Source of the DNA: Burhinus oedicnemus
Taxonomy: Eukaryota > Chordata > Aves > Charadriiformes > Burhinidae
Direction: 5' to 3'
DNA: 64,000 nt
NCBI GenBank assembly: GCA_008921705.1
Contig: VFFE01006710.1
Span: forward strand, 1,735,533 to 1,799,532
A program made the position numbers and the translations under genes. Below, one piece after another: positions 35,747 to 48,710 of the stretch; the stretch's first letter is position 1, and every line of letters begins with the position of its first letter. The notes under the pieces are model-generated. The model searched no databases and was not told the DNA's origin. It saw only the letters and a program-made list of their open reading frames with translations.

Positions 35747-38700
35747 ACAAAAAGTGGGGACTAGGTTTCCTGAATCTGAACAAGTGGCGTAACCAAAAAG
35801 TTTTTACAAAATCCTTGTAGGAACGTGGTGTTACACCCTGGTTTGACTGTAATCGAGCTAGATCTACACCGGCAAAGCAGAGATCAGACCCTGGCCTCCT
35901 GTAGCCCTAGCATGGGGTCTGCTTACCTTTCAGTCTCCAAATCGTTCACAAAACAGACAAGAAGTATCTGGACCAACATAACCTGAAGGGCGAGAACAAC
36001 CTGGAGAATGATGTGCATTAATCTCTGCTCCTTCCCTTCTCAAAAGAGGGACAAAAGGAAGGAAAGCAAGCCAGAAAGGAAGGAGACGTGCTTCCTTTTC
36101 TCCTCTAGGTTGAAAAAAAATGCTTATTCTTCTGCCTGCTTCCTCTTTCCTTCCCTCATGTCCTTAGTGTGGTAAGAAGCGGAGAATAAAAAGTGTTTTC
36201 CTTGACGGTGTGTGTCAAGTCCTCTCCTGGGATGGTGGTGCTGTGGTGCTGCTACTCCCTGGTCTGGGGAGGACTGGGTCTGATCCTGCCTCTCCTGTTA
36301 TCCCCACTGCTACTGGCAATTTATTTTGGGGGGCAGATGTGAACTATCCAAACTAAATCCATGGGCCCTGCTAGAAAAATGGTGCAACATATTCTTGAGT
36401 TATCTCAACAGCTGCGATGCCAAAGGGTGTCTCTGAGCCTGCCTGAGCTGAGGAAAAGCCTCCTGCCTGGTGATGTGGCTTCCAGAATGCGTCTTTATGT
36501 TTTCTTCTAGTGTCACTTGAGGTGACTGATCCTGGCAGTGATGGTGGGTACTGCTGTGGGGACATCCTAGTGCCTGCGGTGGGGAGCAGTGGGGCGACAG
36601 GGACACGCTTCTTTCTGTGGCATTAGCAGCACCTATGTTGCTTGTTCCTCAGGGGTACTAAGTCGTAGACCTAAAACACGTGGTATTTACTGGCTTGGCA
36701 GATAGCAAGACCATAGCTACACATGCTGCAGAAATTCATGTTTTTGTGATATCGCTAGATGCTGAGCACCGGCTGTGTAGTCCTGCCTAGTAAAAAATGA
36801 GCGGAGAAATCAGCCAGAAGGATGCAATGGCAGCAGCAAGGCAGGGACTGTGTCCCCTGCCCTGCAGCCCAGCATTTCTTTGGGTTAGTATCCTCCAAGA
36901 GACAAATCCCTCCCTGCTGCCCCAGGCAGGGAAGTGAAGCTCTCCTCTTCCTCGGGAGCTCCTCTCCCACTCAGCCAGCAAACTCCACTCTTCAGATGAG
37001 CTATAAATATTTATTGGAGGAAACATAGGAGCACTGTGCTGGACCAACACTGCCATGACTTACAAACCTAAATTACTCATGTAAATCGAGTTCTTAGTTT
37101 GGAGGCTACCTAAACTTCCTACCTCCCTGAGCAGACGCTTCCTCTCTGTGTTGGTTTTCAGAAGGATGCTTGCCCCATGCCGCCTCCTTCCCTACTGTGG
37201 TCCCAGGTTCAGCCCAGCTTTGCAACCCCATGTCCACTTTCAACCTGAGGGAACCTTCTATTGCTTCTCTGCTTTAGAGAAACCCAGGCCCGAGTGTTGT
37301 ACCTACCCCCGGGTAGGTGCGCAGAGGATTAACTGGCCACTTGTTTGTATCCTGTCAAAGATGATACTTGGTTCGGTTCCTTTGCCCTCCCTTTTCCCTG
37401 TTAGATGGTATCTTTATATTAAGCGACACAAGAGAAGAATGACTATTTAAGCTCATTTAACCTTGAACATAGCCATTAGTTAAGCAATTAAAATTAAAGG
37501 GTGAGTTAATGGGCAGTGTCAAACATTCGGAGAAACATCTGTTGTAATAGAAGTCTGCCTTTTAGCTGATGAATAATTGATCTGGCGTTTGTCAGCACCC
37601 TAAGCCCAGCCGAGCTGGCAGCGCCGGCACTGCCGGAGCATCTCCAGTGCCCCCTCCCCAGCCACGGGCTCCAGGAGAGCAGGAGGACCTGGCCACCACC
37701 ACTTGAAGCTACATTATGAAAACCACCTGCTTTGCACCCCCTCAGCTGAGGTCGTCCCTGTCAGGTCTTTTGCTTTCCTGGGATCAGACATGTTATTTCA
37801 GGTCTAGAGGAATCGATGGTCTATTTTTAAGTCTATATTAATGCATGCGTGGATAGATGTGGTGTCTGTCCGAACACTGATAGCCATGGATGTAGGTGGC
37901 TCAAACCGCTTTGAATTGTATCACCAAGCTAAATTAACTTGATTTTTGGCAAGCAGTGGATGTGAGTGAATGTCTTCACCAGTGTATTGAGGGCACTACA
38001 GTAAATATTGACTGGAGTTTGAGGAGTAAAGAACAGAAAGCGTTTGTCTCTTGGCTGTGGTAGAGCCAATAATGCTGGAGTCACTTCTGCAATACTGCCG
38101 TCTACCACAGAAAGCCCCCTCTCCCTAGAATAACAAATGCCAAAAGATATTTAGATGATACCTTGGGTCCTGTGAAATGAAGGTGAACTCTGCTATTCCC
38201 AGCAGTAGGAAGGGATGTTGCCCTGGGCACCTGGCCCTGCAGACCCACCTGCGAAGCGCTTCCACCCCACACAGAAAGCAGTGACGGAGCAAGGCGAGAC
38301 GGCGTGGATGTGCTCCCTGCATGAGCTGAGTTTCGGCCAAACCAGGAGGGGCTGGGAGTGCCTGAACAGGGTGGGGTGACAGAGCAGGGTCTAGTCCCTG
38401 TGCTGAGCTCGTCCACATACCCCGCTGCTGAGGCCGGGCTGGGAGAAGTACCAGAGCGACCCAGAAACCGAATTGAGGGCATGAAACATTTGTAGCGTGG
38501 GATGTGGGAGAAGGAAACCCAGGCCACAGAGGATTTTTGACGTGCTGTTTTCCATATTACCTCTTAATCCCTTAAAAATATCAAACTAGGCCTGTTGTGC
38601 GATTCCTCGAACCTCGCGCATGTGCAAAACTGTGCAACAAGCTGAACTAAACCAACCCCAGCTAAGCCAACTCCAGCACAGAAGGGACAGCTGGTTATTA

Positions 38701-41700
38701 GCGAGCCCAGATGAGCCCCTCCACCCCGGTACTGGGGTGCCATGAGCACAGGCCTCTTTATAGAAGGCTGTTGGGAAAAAGCAGTGGGAAGGCAACAGCA
38801 TAAGGAAAATTAATCTGAAGGTATCTCAGAGGCAAATGTTGACAGAGCGTGGGTTCTCCCCCAGCCTCAAGCTGAGTCTGGTCAAGTTTTTACCCTTTGA
38901 GGTATAAGGCAATAATATCCATTTGGCTATTTGTTAGAGAGAAACATAACAAAATCATCTCCACACTCCTAAAGAAACCAGTTGTATTAATATTTGGTTT
39001 TCATACACATCCCTTTTTTTTTTCCTCAAGACTATCTGTAGAACTTGAATTTATGCAACAGTTCGGGTCTTGCTTAAAATCACGTTAATCTGTAGTTGCA
39101 TCATAAGCATAAAGAAAGGGAAATAAACTGTGATGGGAAAATTATCTGCGTGTCTTCAGCGGGTTTTAGCTGACAACAAGCAGAACCTGTAGCTCAGTTT
39201 CTTCCCTTGTCTCCACCTCTGCATGCAGAGGCTGCATTAGCATCTGCCCGCACTTCTGCCACTGCTTCAACTTCTTTCTCTGCTTTTTTAGACTAGAGCA
39301 GCTCTTTTCTCAGTATAAAGTTGTCCCTGGATTATTGTCAAGTGTTTGATGCCTTGCTCCACTTCTACCTTTCATTAACTCGTCAATAATGTTTTTAATG
39401 ACATGTGAATGCAAACAGACCTTGCTTTGAAGCCTGTGTACAGCAGGCAACAAATTTGACTTGTTCTAGAGCTCTTTGAGGCGACTTGTGTTTAAACAAA
39501 AATTTAACTGCTGAGGTTATGAACGTGCATAACTGCCCATCCGAATGTGTGTAGGACGTGTACAGAAAAGACGTTCATGTTGAACTGAACGTGGAAATTT
39601 TTTTGAAAGCAAAGATAACTGTGAGGATGGATGAAGTAGAGAATTTTTTTTATCCTGGAGGAATTTTGTTTGAGGAAAGGAGACCAGTTAAATAAGGAGA
39701 TTGTATTAAAAACTGTAATTCAGCCAGTCCACCTCTCCCCACCCCCCAAAAAAAGCCATTTTCAAATTTCAATAGCAGAAAAACCCCTCAGAAACTAAAA
39801 AAAAAAAATCTCAGAACTCTGACTTTTGAGATTTGCTTATTTCTATGTTTGGTTATATTATAGAGCCAAAAGTGTATTTTTTTTATTTTACCCAAAAAAT
39901 GCGTATTCATAGCTCCATCTCAACCACAACTTTGGCATTGTCCCTGTGGTGATATGAGTGACACCATTTCCATTATAATAACCTGGTTACATTTTCTTGG
40001 CCATAAACCTGCAAAAAACATAACTGTACTTTCTTTCCCCCAAAGATTTTGAATGAAGGATCTCTGAAGAAATCTCTGCTAAGTAGTTTAGCTGAGGTGC
40101 GTGTTTATTGACTTAAATGGAAGCAGATTTGAGCCTGGAGAAGGTTGCTGCCCTTCAGATAACTTCCCCAAACACCACTTTTTCATCTGTAATAGCCAGA
40201 TATTTTCTGAGCTGACTTCTTTTCAGCCCTTCTGTTTACATCCACAGATAATAAAAGGGGATTTACCCCAGAGCTTTCTTGCCTCTGATGAGCATTTGTC
40301 CCCCACACGCCACGTCTTCTCAGGGAAGGGAGCAAAGCAGTGCTGGTTTATCTGAGGATGCAGGTTACAGGAACAGCTATTTTAGAGAAGTGGAGTTTAT
40401 GCACGTGAATACGGGATAGCTGGGAGCTGCCAACTAATCTGCTCTAAGCTTACCGTGTACATTGTTACAGCAAAGGATTTGGATGGTAATGCTTAATTTT
40501 TAATTGCATTTTTATTAGGATTATCAGGTAGTTATTTCATCCCCGTCAGTAGTGGCTGGGCAGGGAGAAAGATGAGCAGAGCGACGTGCACAAGGGCATC
40601 CTCTGCCTTGCTTGGTCCCAACAAACACGGCAAACTCGGTGTCTCTGCCCGAGCTCTGTGGAGCCCAGATACAGGAGTTCTTGCCCAAAAGAAGGAAACT
40701 TTCTGGGAGCCCTGGAGAATGGGCTCTGCTGCTTCCAGACCTGCCTGCTGCCCTTCCTGCCCAGCCCACGTGGGTCTGTGCTCCGGGGAGGGCTTGGCAC
40801 GGACACGGCCAGAGGTGCATGGCTTGCTGCCACCAGCACACGTTGGGTAGAAGCAGGTGGAGCCAGGAGTGATGGCTTCGTTGGCCGGTGTCAGCATGCA
40901 AATGAGCAGGGGAAACTGTACTGATTTGATTTATTGGTGGCCAGTTTACCTTTTTTAAGTTGTCTTGCTTCAAAAATGGGAGGAAAACTGTGTTTGGTGG
41001 CCTGATACAGGGATGCTTGGCATAGCTGGTGCTCTCCTGGGTCTTGGAAAGGCTGGGTTTGGGTGCACGTCCTCTTTTACAAGGCTGCTTTTGAATTTCT
41101 TAAGGAAAAGGTGGGTGTGCTCCACCCTGCCCCATCCCTGGGAACCACCTCTGCTGTAGGCTGAGGGCTGAACACCTATAAGGAGGTGGCAGCAGAAAAG
41201 GGGGCCTGAGCCTTGACCCCCCTTGCTATTGCATAGCCACATCCAGGGCCCTCCACCCCCTGCCCGTAGGTTGATGTGGGCTGCATGGCTTGAAGCTGCC
41301 CGTTGTGTTGCTGTCCCAGCTTCACTCCCATGAAAGATGGGCCTGAAGCCATTCAGACCAGATTGGGCTGGTGGGCTTGAACCAACTTCTGTCCAGACCC
41401 GCTGCTGCTCCTTAGCAAGAGCAAAGCAGGGGCACTGCCAGCTTTTCCCTTTGTCCCTTGGTCTGGCTTTTCCCAACACACCCTCAGAGCCACCAGCCCC
41501 TGCGGATGCTTGGGAGGACAAAGTAAAGCTGGGGAGGGAGGAGGAAACCTCTTCACACTGCAAAGACATCCTAGAGATGCTGCTGGGGAAAGTCAGCATA
41601 ACTACTGCTGCTTTTCAAAATAAAAGGACTGATTTGGCATTTTCTTCTGAAAAGCTGTTTGCGATGTTAGCAACTACCTAGGCAAAATAAAGGAGAAAGG

Positions 41701-42004
41701 TACAACTTCCCAAGCCTTGGGTGTTCCCCTGCCAACAACTGACAGCTCCACTCCGCCTGTCATCTGCAAACGAGTTGAATCCCTCACCGTAACAACAGTT
41801 GGAAGAATCTGGTTTTGTAGCCTAAAAATGGGCGTTTGGCCTTGGCCTTTGTTTGTAATCTGTTTGGAATTTGGTGGTGGTGGTGATCAACAGTTGTTTA
41901 AAGCTGCTGGCAGCCTGCTGGTCTTCACGCAACGGCTCGGTGGTCTTGGGCTCTTTCCAGCTCTGTGCATTAAACATTGCTTTCCCATGATGCAAGGAAA
42001 AGGG
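35747..42004. other. Non-coding stretch without a recognised gene
   Basis: Several open frames occur, including a 209-codon antisense frame at 40970-41599. None shows a recognisable domain or conserved pattern. No repeat family was recognised. Confidence 0.45.
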
Positions 42005-42190
42005 TGCAGTCGATGCTAAAAGGCAGAAAATTTAAACCTGATGAAAGGAAATGCTTTTCCACACAATTAGCCTTTGGGATTTGTTACCACATGGAGCTGC
42101 TTAGGCCAAACATTTCGCACATCTTTGGGGGAGGAAAGAGTATCTGGGGATTTATATGGAAAGCAGATTTTCCGAGGAAAAAGGTTCGCA
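42005..42190 (+). mobile_element. Ancient CR1-like LINE 3' region remnant
   Basis: Segments such as GATGAAAGGAAATGCTTTTC, GGGATTTGTTACCACATGG and the GGCCAAACATTT that follows resemble the terminal region of old CR1-like LINEs. It is heavily diverged, with no intact reading frame expected. Confidence 0.5.
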
Positions 42191-45005
42191 TTCAAATGAG
42201 GGGTCTGAAGTTCAGAGCAGGAGTTTCAGCTTAAGTTGGAGTGATTAAGATGCTCTCTGGACTGAGCAAGGTCTTGAATTGCAACCTGCAGTCCCAGGTG
42301 AGCGTCACGACTACCGGTTACGCCGTTAATCTGCTTTTATAATTGGTTTTCCTACCACTGGTTCACCCAGCAGCACAAACTTTCCCACCGGAGAAGTTTG
42401 AGCAGCGATACAGTTTATATTACCTTCCTCCTTGGGACCATACCAGCACTACAATGGACTGGGCTTGATGGTTTTGTGTGTGGGTGGCAAAGGCGTTGGT
42501 AGCTTCCCCCCATCGCTCCAGCTGATGGGTGACTGTGCTGTGGGAGATGTCGAAATCTACCTTCCCTTCAGACAACAGCAAAGTACAGAAAGTTCTGTGT
42601 ATGAAATAAGCTCTCCTGGATGGACTGTCAAGGCTGAAGGCTGGAGCAAGCCTTGCTCCTGGGAAAGGTTTCTCCTGGCTGCAGCCTTGCAGACACTCGG
42701 CCCCTGGAGAGACACCTGAGCTGGAGTTTTAACGTGGTTTTTACAGACATGGCATCCTCTAGTCCCCTTGTTGTTGAGATTAATGTGGCTTTTCATGGTG
42801 GGTTTTCCTTTCTCTTTTGTTTTGAGAATGCCAGGACAGTTTTTAAAAAAATAAAAAATCCCTCCCTGGGTTTTCCAGCTCCCCCTGAAATTGCAAACCC
42901 TTCATTTAAAATCCTTTTTTTATTATTAGTTTGCATCTCACCTGACAGTCTGAATTTGCATCCAGGTGTTTTGTGACACTGGATTTGTTCCAGTGCACCA
43001 CAACGGGTTTCATCCTGCTAAATGAGGCAGTTTGCCGAAAAGGGGGCTTTTAGAGAAAGTCTTTCAAGCCGGTGAAATAAAACCACGGCAGAGCGAGACA
43101 CTATCACCATTATAAACAGGTGTTTGGTACAAACACAAATCTCTGCAGAAGTTCCCTCATTACCGGTGGGAGCGCAGGCACCACTGCATGACTGGGTTGT
43201 ACATGTAGATGTAATCTTGGCTCAATGGAAGCACTTGGGTGTTTAAAGGTGTGCTTAAACTTTCCACTGGCCTCCATCCTCCAGGCTGTTGTGTGAGGGT
43301 ATCTTGGACCCAGAAATGCCCCCACGATACCCCAAGAGCTGCTGGGAGGATGAGGGCTTCCACTGGCACCCAGCAGCCTGAGAGCAGAGAGCCCCTGAGG
43401 CTGGAATTCAGGATTTTTGCTGAGTCCTGGGAGCTCCTATCTGGTGGGAGATGGGTGCTGCGGTGGGGTGGGTGCTTCTTCACAGTGCTGCAGAAATGCA
43501 CAACAGCCCCAAATTTCCTCCTTTCCTTCTATGTTGTCTACAGTAACGTTTGCAGCATACGAGGATCCAGAAATGTCCTTTATCTGATATTTGCCCTATA
43601 TTCTGTGTCAAAATTATGTCCCACATAATGTATAATGAATAGGTGATTTAAAAAAACAACACAGAAACTATTGGGCTTGTGTCTAAGTCCCTGCCTGCAT
43701 GCGTATTTTAAACGCATATTGAGTGATAATAGCATTGCAAAAGCACGGAGGAGCAGTTTTTGTCACTACTTTATCATTTACATTACACTTTTGTCCCTAT
43801 GTGAACATTTTCTCCCTATCTTTTCTAAGCCTTGAAACACCGCCTAAGCCTTGGCTAAACCTTGAAACACTTTCTGAGCCTCGGAACGTCTTGAAGCGCT
43901 GCAGATTGAGAGTAGAAGGAAGCAGTTTGTCTCTCACTGCTGACCCAAGAGCATCCTCTAGTGTATATTTAAGGTAATACTTACACGTCCCTTGCCTGGT
44001 TCTCTTAGGAAAAATGATATTGTCAGAGCAAAGGAGCAAAAACCCTGCGTGAAGTTCATGGTAAAAGGCAGCACAAGATGCCAGCTAAGGAAGCAAATGC
44101 AAACACAGGCAGTAAGTGCTTGCTCCCATTTAAGGCTGGCTTCAGGAGGAGTTAGCACCGAAAACCCCACGGGGCCGAGCCCTTCTGTGGGGCGCTTGGG
44201 TAGCTCTCGTCTATAAAATGCTGAGCGAAGTTGAGAGCCAACCATTTCATAACGTTAAATGTTTTGAAGTGGCCAGGTATATTAAAAATGGAAGACTTGC
44301 TGCAGACAACCATCTTAAAATGAATTAAAATGCATATTATGTACATATAGATTACAGTGATGTCTGTAAGGAACATGTTTTGACTATAAATGTATTTTGC
44401 TAATGAGAAAAGGTAAGTGAAACCACCTTTGAGGTTGTGGGATTTTTTCTTTTGCTGTGAAAACCTACTTTATCTTTTCGGTAACCGTAAGCAGTTTTCC
44501 TGCACTGGGACATTTTGATTTTCATTGCAGTATGAAAAATGGTGCCTAATGAAGAGTGCAGCTAAAGATTTTTAAATAGCCATTACATGACTATTAAGTG
44601 TATTTATGCTATTGTGGTATTATATGACACAAACCTAGCCTCTCTGTGCCTTATTTTTCTCCTGTAAAATGGAAAAAAGGCTAATTCCCCTACCTCAGAA
44701 GGGAATAAACCTATTATCCTGAGTGCTCAGCTGAAAGATGATGGGGAGCTGTATAAATATTACAGGTGGGTGGACACGTGGCAAGTGACAACATGCTACC
44801 TTCCAATGTCTGGACAGGTGAAATGATGCCATACTTTTCTTCCCCGCCCCATTGCATCTTAGCATTTTGGCTTTCCTCAGCTGGCAAACTACCCCTTTCC
44901 AATAAAATCATGGTGCTGACACGGTTTCCTTTTGCCATGTCCTTTTGCAGAAAGTCTACTGCAAGCCCAACTCTGTGCATGCACGTGTGCATGTTCATAG
45001 ACTAG
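42191..45005. other. Non-coding stretch without a recognised gene
   Basis: Only short frames without recognisable domains. A diverged 30-bp tandem dimer lies at 43825-43884. Confidence 0.5.
43825..43884. repeat. Diverged 30-bp tandem dimer
   Basis: Unit 1 (43825-43854) starts CTAAGCCTTGAAACACCGC. Unit 2 (43855-43884) starts CTAAACCTTGAAACACTTT. Each 30-bp unit ends in a shorter related half, CTAAGCCTTGG or CTGAGCCTCGG. Confidence 0.8.
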
Positions 45006-45335
45006 ATCATAGAATGGTTTGGGCTGGAAGGGACCTTAAAGATCATCTAGTTCCAACCCCCCCTGCCAGGGGCAGGGACACCTTCCACTAGATCAGGTTG
45101 CTCAAAGCCCCATCAAACCTGGTCTTGAACACTTCTAGTGATGGGGCATCCACAACTTCTCTGGGCAACTTGTTTCAGTGTTTCATCACCCTCACAATAA
45201 AGAATTTCTTCCTTATATGTAATCAAAATCTACCCTCTTTCAGTTTAAAACCATTAGCCCTCATCCTATCGCTACAGCCCCTGATAAAGAGTCCCTCCCC
45301 ATCTTTCCTGTAGGCCCCCTTTAGGTACTGAAACC
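45006..45335 (-). mobile_element. CR1 LINE, 5'-truncated 3' end
   Basis: It begins ATCATAGAATGGTTTGGGC on the plus strand and extends to TTTAGGTACTG. It is collinear with the 19060 copy, and the two share nearly the same stretch of the element. Confidence 0.92.
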
Positions 45336-45679
45336 ATCCTGTTACCAGGGCGGTTGGTTATTTTGGCTGTTGCTGTTGTCTGCTAAAAGCGTGTGGCAAA
45401 ACACCACTGAAAACTTCTGCATTAAAGGAAGGAAGGCAACACATACACTGTACTTTGGAGAAGAACAGATATTAGGGCAAGTAACATGCCCTATTTGTGC
45501 ACAAACTTGAAACAAGTAGAGAGGAAGGGTGAGATCAGGACAGCCATGGATTAGATTAATCTCACCTTGGTGGGATGAAAGGCTTTTAAAGAAACTTTGA
45601 AGGGATGAGCACTTACCGACATGGAAGCAAATACAAAATGAGATAACATCCAACAGAACTTACCCAAAGTTGACCATGC

Positions 45680-46270
45680 CAGCCTAACCTGTTAGCTTTC
45701 TTTGATAAGAGAACTGATCTTCCAGATAAGATCTACTGCAGCCATACATTACCCACCTTGTCTCCCAGAGCGGTTGATAAAGTGCCATTTGGGAAATTAT
45801 GCATTAAGATGGGAATTAGTAGGAGTGTTTTGGTGGGTTAAGGAATTGGCCAGGGCAATGTAAACAGCAGGGAAGGCCCTGGGGGAAGCTGCTGAAGCAG
45901 TTCCTTAAGAAGGAGACTAGGAAACTCTTGCCAGTACAGGGGAGCTGGTGTGTCTCAGGGGGGCACACACAGAGGGAAAAAGTAGGAGAAGGGGATGAAA
46001 TTCAGTTGCTGTGAGCATGAGCTCATGGAGTAACAACAGAGTTTCTGCCATGAAACAGATGTTTGACACTTGGGAATAACTGGGAAGGAGAACACCTCCA
46101 TGCCTCCTTTGAGCCACCAAATGCCATGGCCCTGACGGTTGTGTGTTTACTCCAAGGATGTAAGGGGTGGAGCTGTATTTCCAGCAGATATAAAGAGGGA
46201 TGAAGACCATGGTACAGAGGCTAGTGAGACTTTGCCTCGGATGCTCAGCTCAGTCAGGTCCTCTGTGTGA
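45680..46270 (+). mobile_element. Ancient LINE (CR1-like) reverse transcriptase and 3' remnant
   Basis: TTTCTTTGATAAGAGAACTG, ACCCACCTTGTCTCCCAGAG, GTGCCATTTGGGAAATTATG and GGTTAAGGAATTGGCCAG follow in the order expected for a CR1-clade reverse transcriptase region. A later piece, TACAGAGGCTAGTGAGACTT at 46211-46230, matches a more 3' part of such elements. Stops and indels break the frame, so it is a dead copy. The family name is inferred from remembered consensus. Confidence 0.5.
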
Positions 46271-48224
46271 AAGGAAGACAAATGTAGAAGGAGGCAATGA
46301 GAGAGGAGTGCTTGAAGTTGATGGGGCCACTGAAGGGAGCAGTCCTGCCATTGAAGACCTGTCCTGGGCTAAAAGAATGTGGTTTGTTCTTTTTTTTTTT
46401 TCCTCTTTGTTTATGTGCCCATTGTGAATTTTGCTCTAGCACAGGCTAGGAGTATCTGAGCGAGAGGCAGAAGCCCTGGTGAGGAAGAGGAGGGATGACT
46501 ATTTCCAGGATGATGTCTCACTGCACAGCATGGAGCATGCCCTTCCACCATCACCTCTTGTGCAAAAGGCAGTGGAGATGGCCAGTGGGGCCCAGCCAAG
46601 CAAACTGGAGCTGAAGGGGCCATGTCCATATCTGTGGCCACACTGCTGTGGTGCGGGGACCATGTACCAGGGAGGGTGAAGCTGGCTTCTGGTTTCAATG
46701 CTGGCACCAGGATCAGCAGATCCACGTTGTCCCAAGAGTAGTTTTGGCTGGGAATGAGCCAGCTTCTAACTCTTGGGGCTGGAAGAGTGTCCTTGTGAGG
46801 ATGAGTATTGGGAAGAGAAGCCCAGAGTGATTTTCAAGGTAGAGCCTGATCCCTTTATATGTGAGGTGTTGTGATGTGGTTGCCTGAGGCTAAGACAGGA
46901 CCTAAGACAGGACCAGGCTTAAGGTGGGAGGCAGCTAAGCTTTATACTACACCTAAGGAAATCTATGCTAAAACAAAAATGAAATGAGGCAGGGAAAAGG
47001 ACCTGAAATTTGAGGGCATTTGTTTTTCAAGGAAGGGATATGACATACTGAGCAGCAAGAAAGTAAAATAAGGCAATTTTAAGTGAGTGCTCTGAAAGGA
47101 ACTGATCATCTGTGTACCCCACAGCAAGCGTGGCCATCACAGGAGGGCTCATTTTAAGGCATTCCCTGCTCCTGTTTCACCTCTGCATTGCATCCTAGAC
47201 ACAATCAATCAGGTGAAGAAGCAATTTTCCTTTCTGTTTCTACCTCTTTAACTATATTGGCATCGCTATGAGAGACAATTCTTCATCCATCTCCCTCCTT
47301 CACACAGACATAGTTTTCAGTATAAAAGGGATTGTGACAATTCTTTTATTTGTATTTGGAAGGGAAGATGGCTAGACAGGTATAAGATACCTTTACACTG
47401 GTAGGCTGCATTACAATAAGTTTGTTTATTTTTCAAAAAATAGAGTTCACTTTCTTAAAGATTCAAGGCCGGTTTTTTTGATTAAGCACACACTAGTGTA
47501 TACAAATATGTATTTTTTTACATTTAAAATCAATCATTGTAATATTCATGTGCTGCCCTGTGTAGAATTGGTGTTGAAACAGCTGAAGGAATCACAGCAA
47601 AAGCAGGAACTTAGAAAGTCTGTTATACACAAGGGAATTTTAAAATCCCTTATTTCATTTAGGCACTCTCCAAATGATTTTCTAAGTATGATATCTCTTG
47701 ATGTGATCAAATATATGAAGGAACAAGTTCACAGGCTGTTATAAATCTTGGAGAGGACTGAAACCACAAAATGTTGAGCTTAGTTGACATAACACCTTTT
47801 ATAGGTGAGGTTGGCAGTGAAACTTCTAACTTCCTCTCATAAACCCTTTTTCACTTAGTTATATTCTGTTTAAGGCTTAGTCATTTGGGTTAAACCCCTC
47901 CATCCCCTCTTTGCCTCAGGCCCATAGCTGAAGCCAAGTTTCTTTTTAGCTATTTCTAAGAAAGACTAAAAGAGAAAAGAAGAAAAAAGTCTTGCTTGTG
48001 TGAAATGCTGGCAACCCTCTCTCTTTGGAAACTCTAGCAATGTGCTGTGTTTCACCAAGATGAGGAGATCTGGCAGGAGCTTGGTCTTTACGCCGGCTTC
48101 TCTTCCACACATGGCCTGTCTTCCTCACTCAGACACGCTGATGTATGACCACATGGAGATGGCCAAGTTGCCACCTATGCCCCTTCACCTGCCATTTCCC
48201 ATTGCCTGAGTCTTCAGAGCACAC
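46271..48224. other. Non-coding stretch without a recognised gene
   Basis: A 12-bp tandem duplication (CTAAGACAGGAC at 46890 and 46902) is the only clear structure. The frames are short and unrecognised. Confidence 0.5.
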
Positions 48225-48269
48225 TCGATGATCTTAAGGGTCTTTCCCAACCTAAATGATTCTATGATT
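48225..48269 (+). mobile_element. CR1 LINE terminal tail, plus orientation
   Basis: GATGATCTTAAGGGTCTTTC followed by CCAACCTAAATGATTCTATG is the sense-strand CR1 3' terminus. Only about 45 bp remain. Confidence 0.8.
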
Positions 48270-48589
48270 ATGAAGGACTAAATCAGCACTTGGATGAACC
48301 CAGAGCATCTGAATCTGGCCCAGTCCTTACACCTCAGGCTTCCTGTTCCTGTCTACTTTTATACCATTTCAGGCCATGACAAAGCAGGATTTCCAGAAAG
48401 CCATCTTCACTGGCATCAAGAAACTTAAGTAAATTCAATCTAAGGAAGGTGCTTGGCATGTCAAATTTTAAAATTAATGTTTCTTGTGATAAAACTACAA
48501 GTAACTGGGTAAAGCCCCATCTACTGGGCATACCTACTAGGCAAGGCAGGTGGCTCTGGGGAGAACATGCACAGCTTCTTACAGGCATA

Positions 48590-48660
48590 TATTGCAGTTG
48601 GACTAGATTATCGTTGTAGAATCCTTCCAATTGGAACTATTCTATTCTATTCTATTCTAA
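48590..48660 (+). mobile_element. CR1 LINE terminal tail with expanded ATTCT repeat
   Basis: GGACTAGATTATCGTTGTAG and TCCTTCCAATTGGAACTATT match the sense CR1 3' end (GGACTAGATGATCTTGTAGG-type). The expected ATTCTATG tail is replaced by an ATTCT pentamer array. Confidence 0.75.
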
Positions 48661-48710
48661 CACCATAAATTCTATTCTATTCTATTCTATTCTATTCTAA
48701 CACCATAAAG
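48639..48710. repeat. ATTCT pentanucleotide arrays, duplicated with a 10-bp spacer
   Basis: (ATTCT)4 at 48639-48658 is followed by AACACCATAA. (ATTCT)6 at 48669-48698 is followed by the same AACACCATAA. The whole module is therefore duplicated. Confidence 0.95.

Noticed and set aside
40970..41599. 209-codon minus-strand open frame
   Set aside because: The composition is that of random GC-rich sequence. There is no recognisable domain, no promoter and no splice structure. Overlapping frames of similar size run on both strands here.
48639..48710. CRISPR-like spaced repeats
   Set aside because: These are eukaryotic pentamer microsatellites with an identical 10-bp spacer, derived from a CR1 tail.
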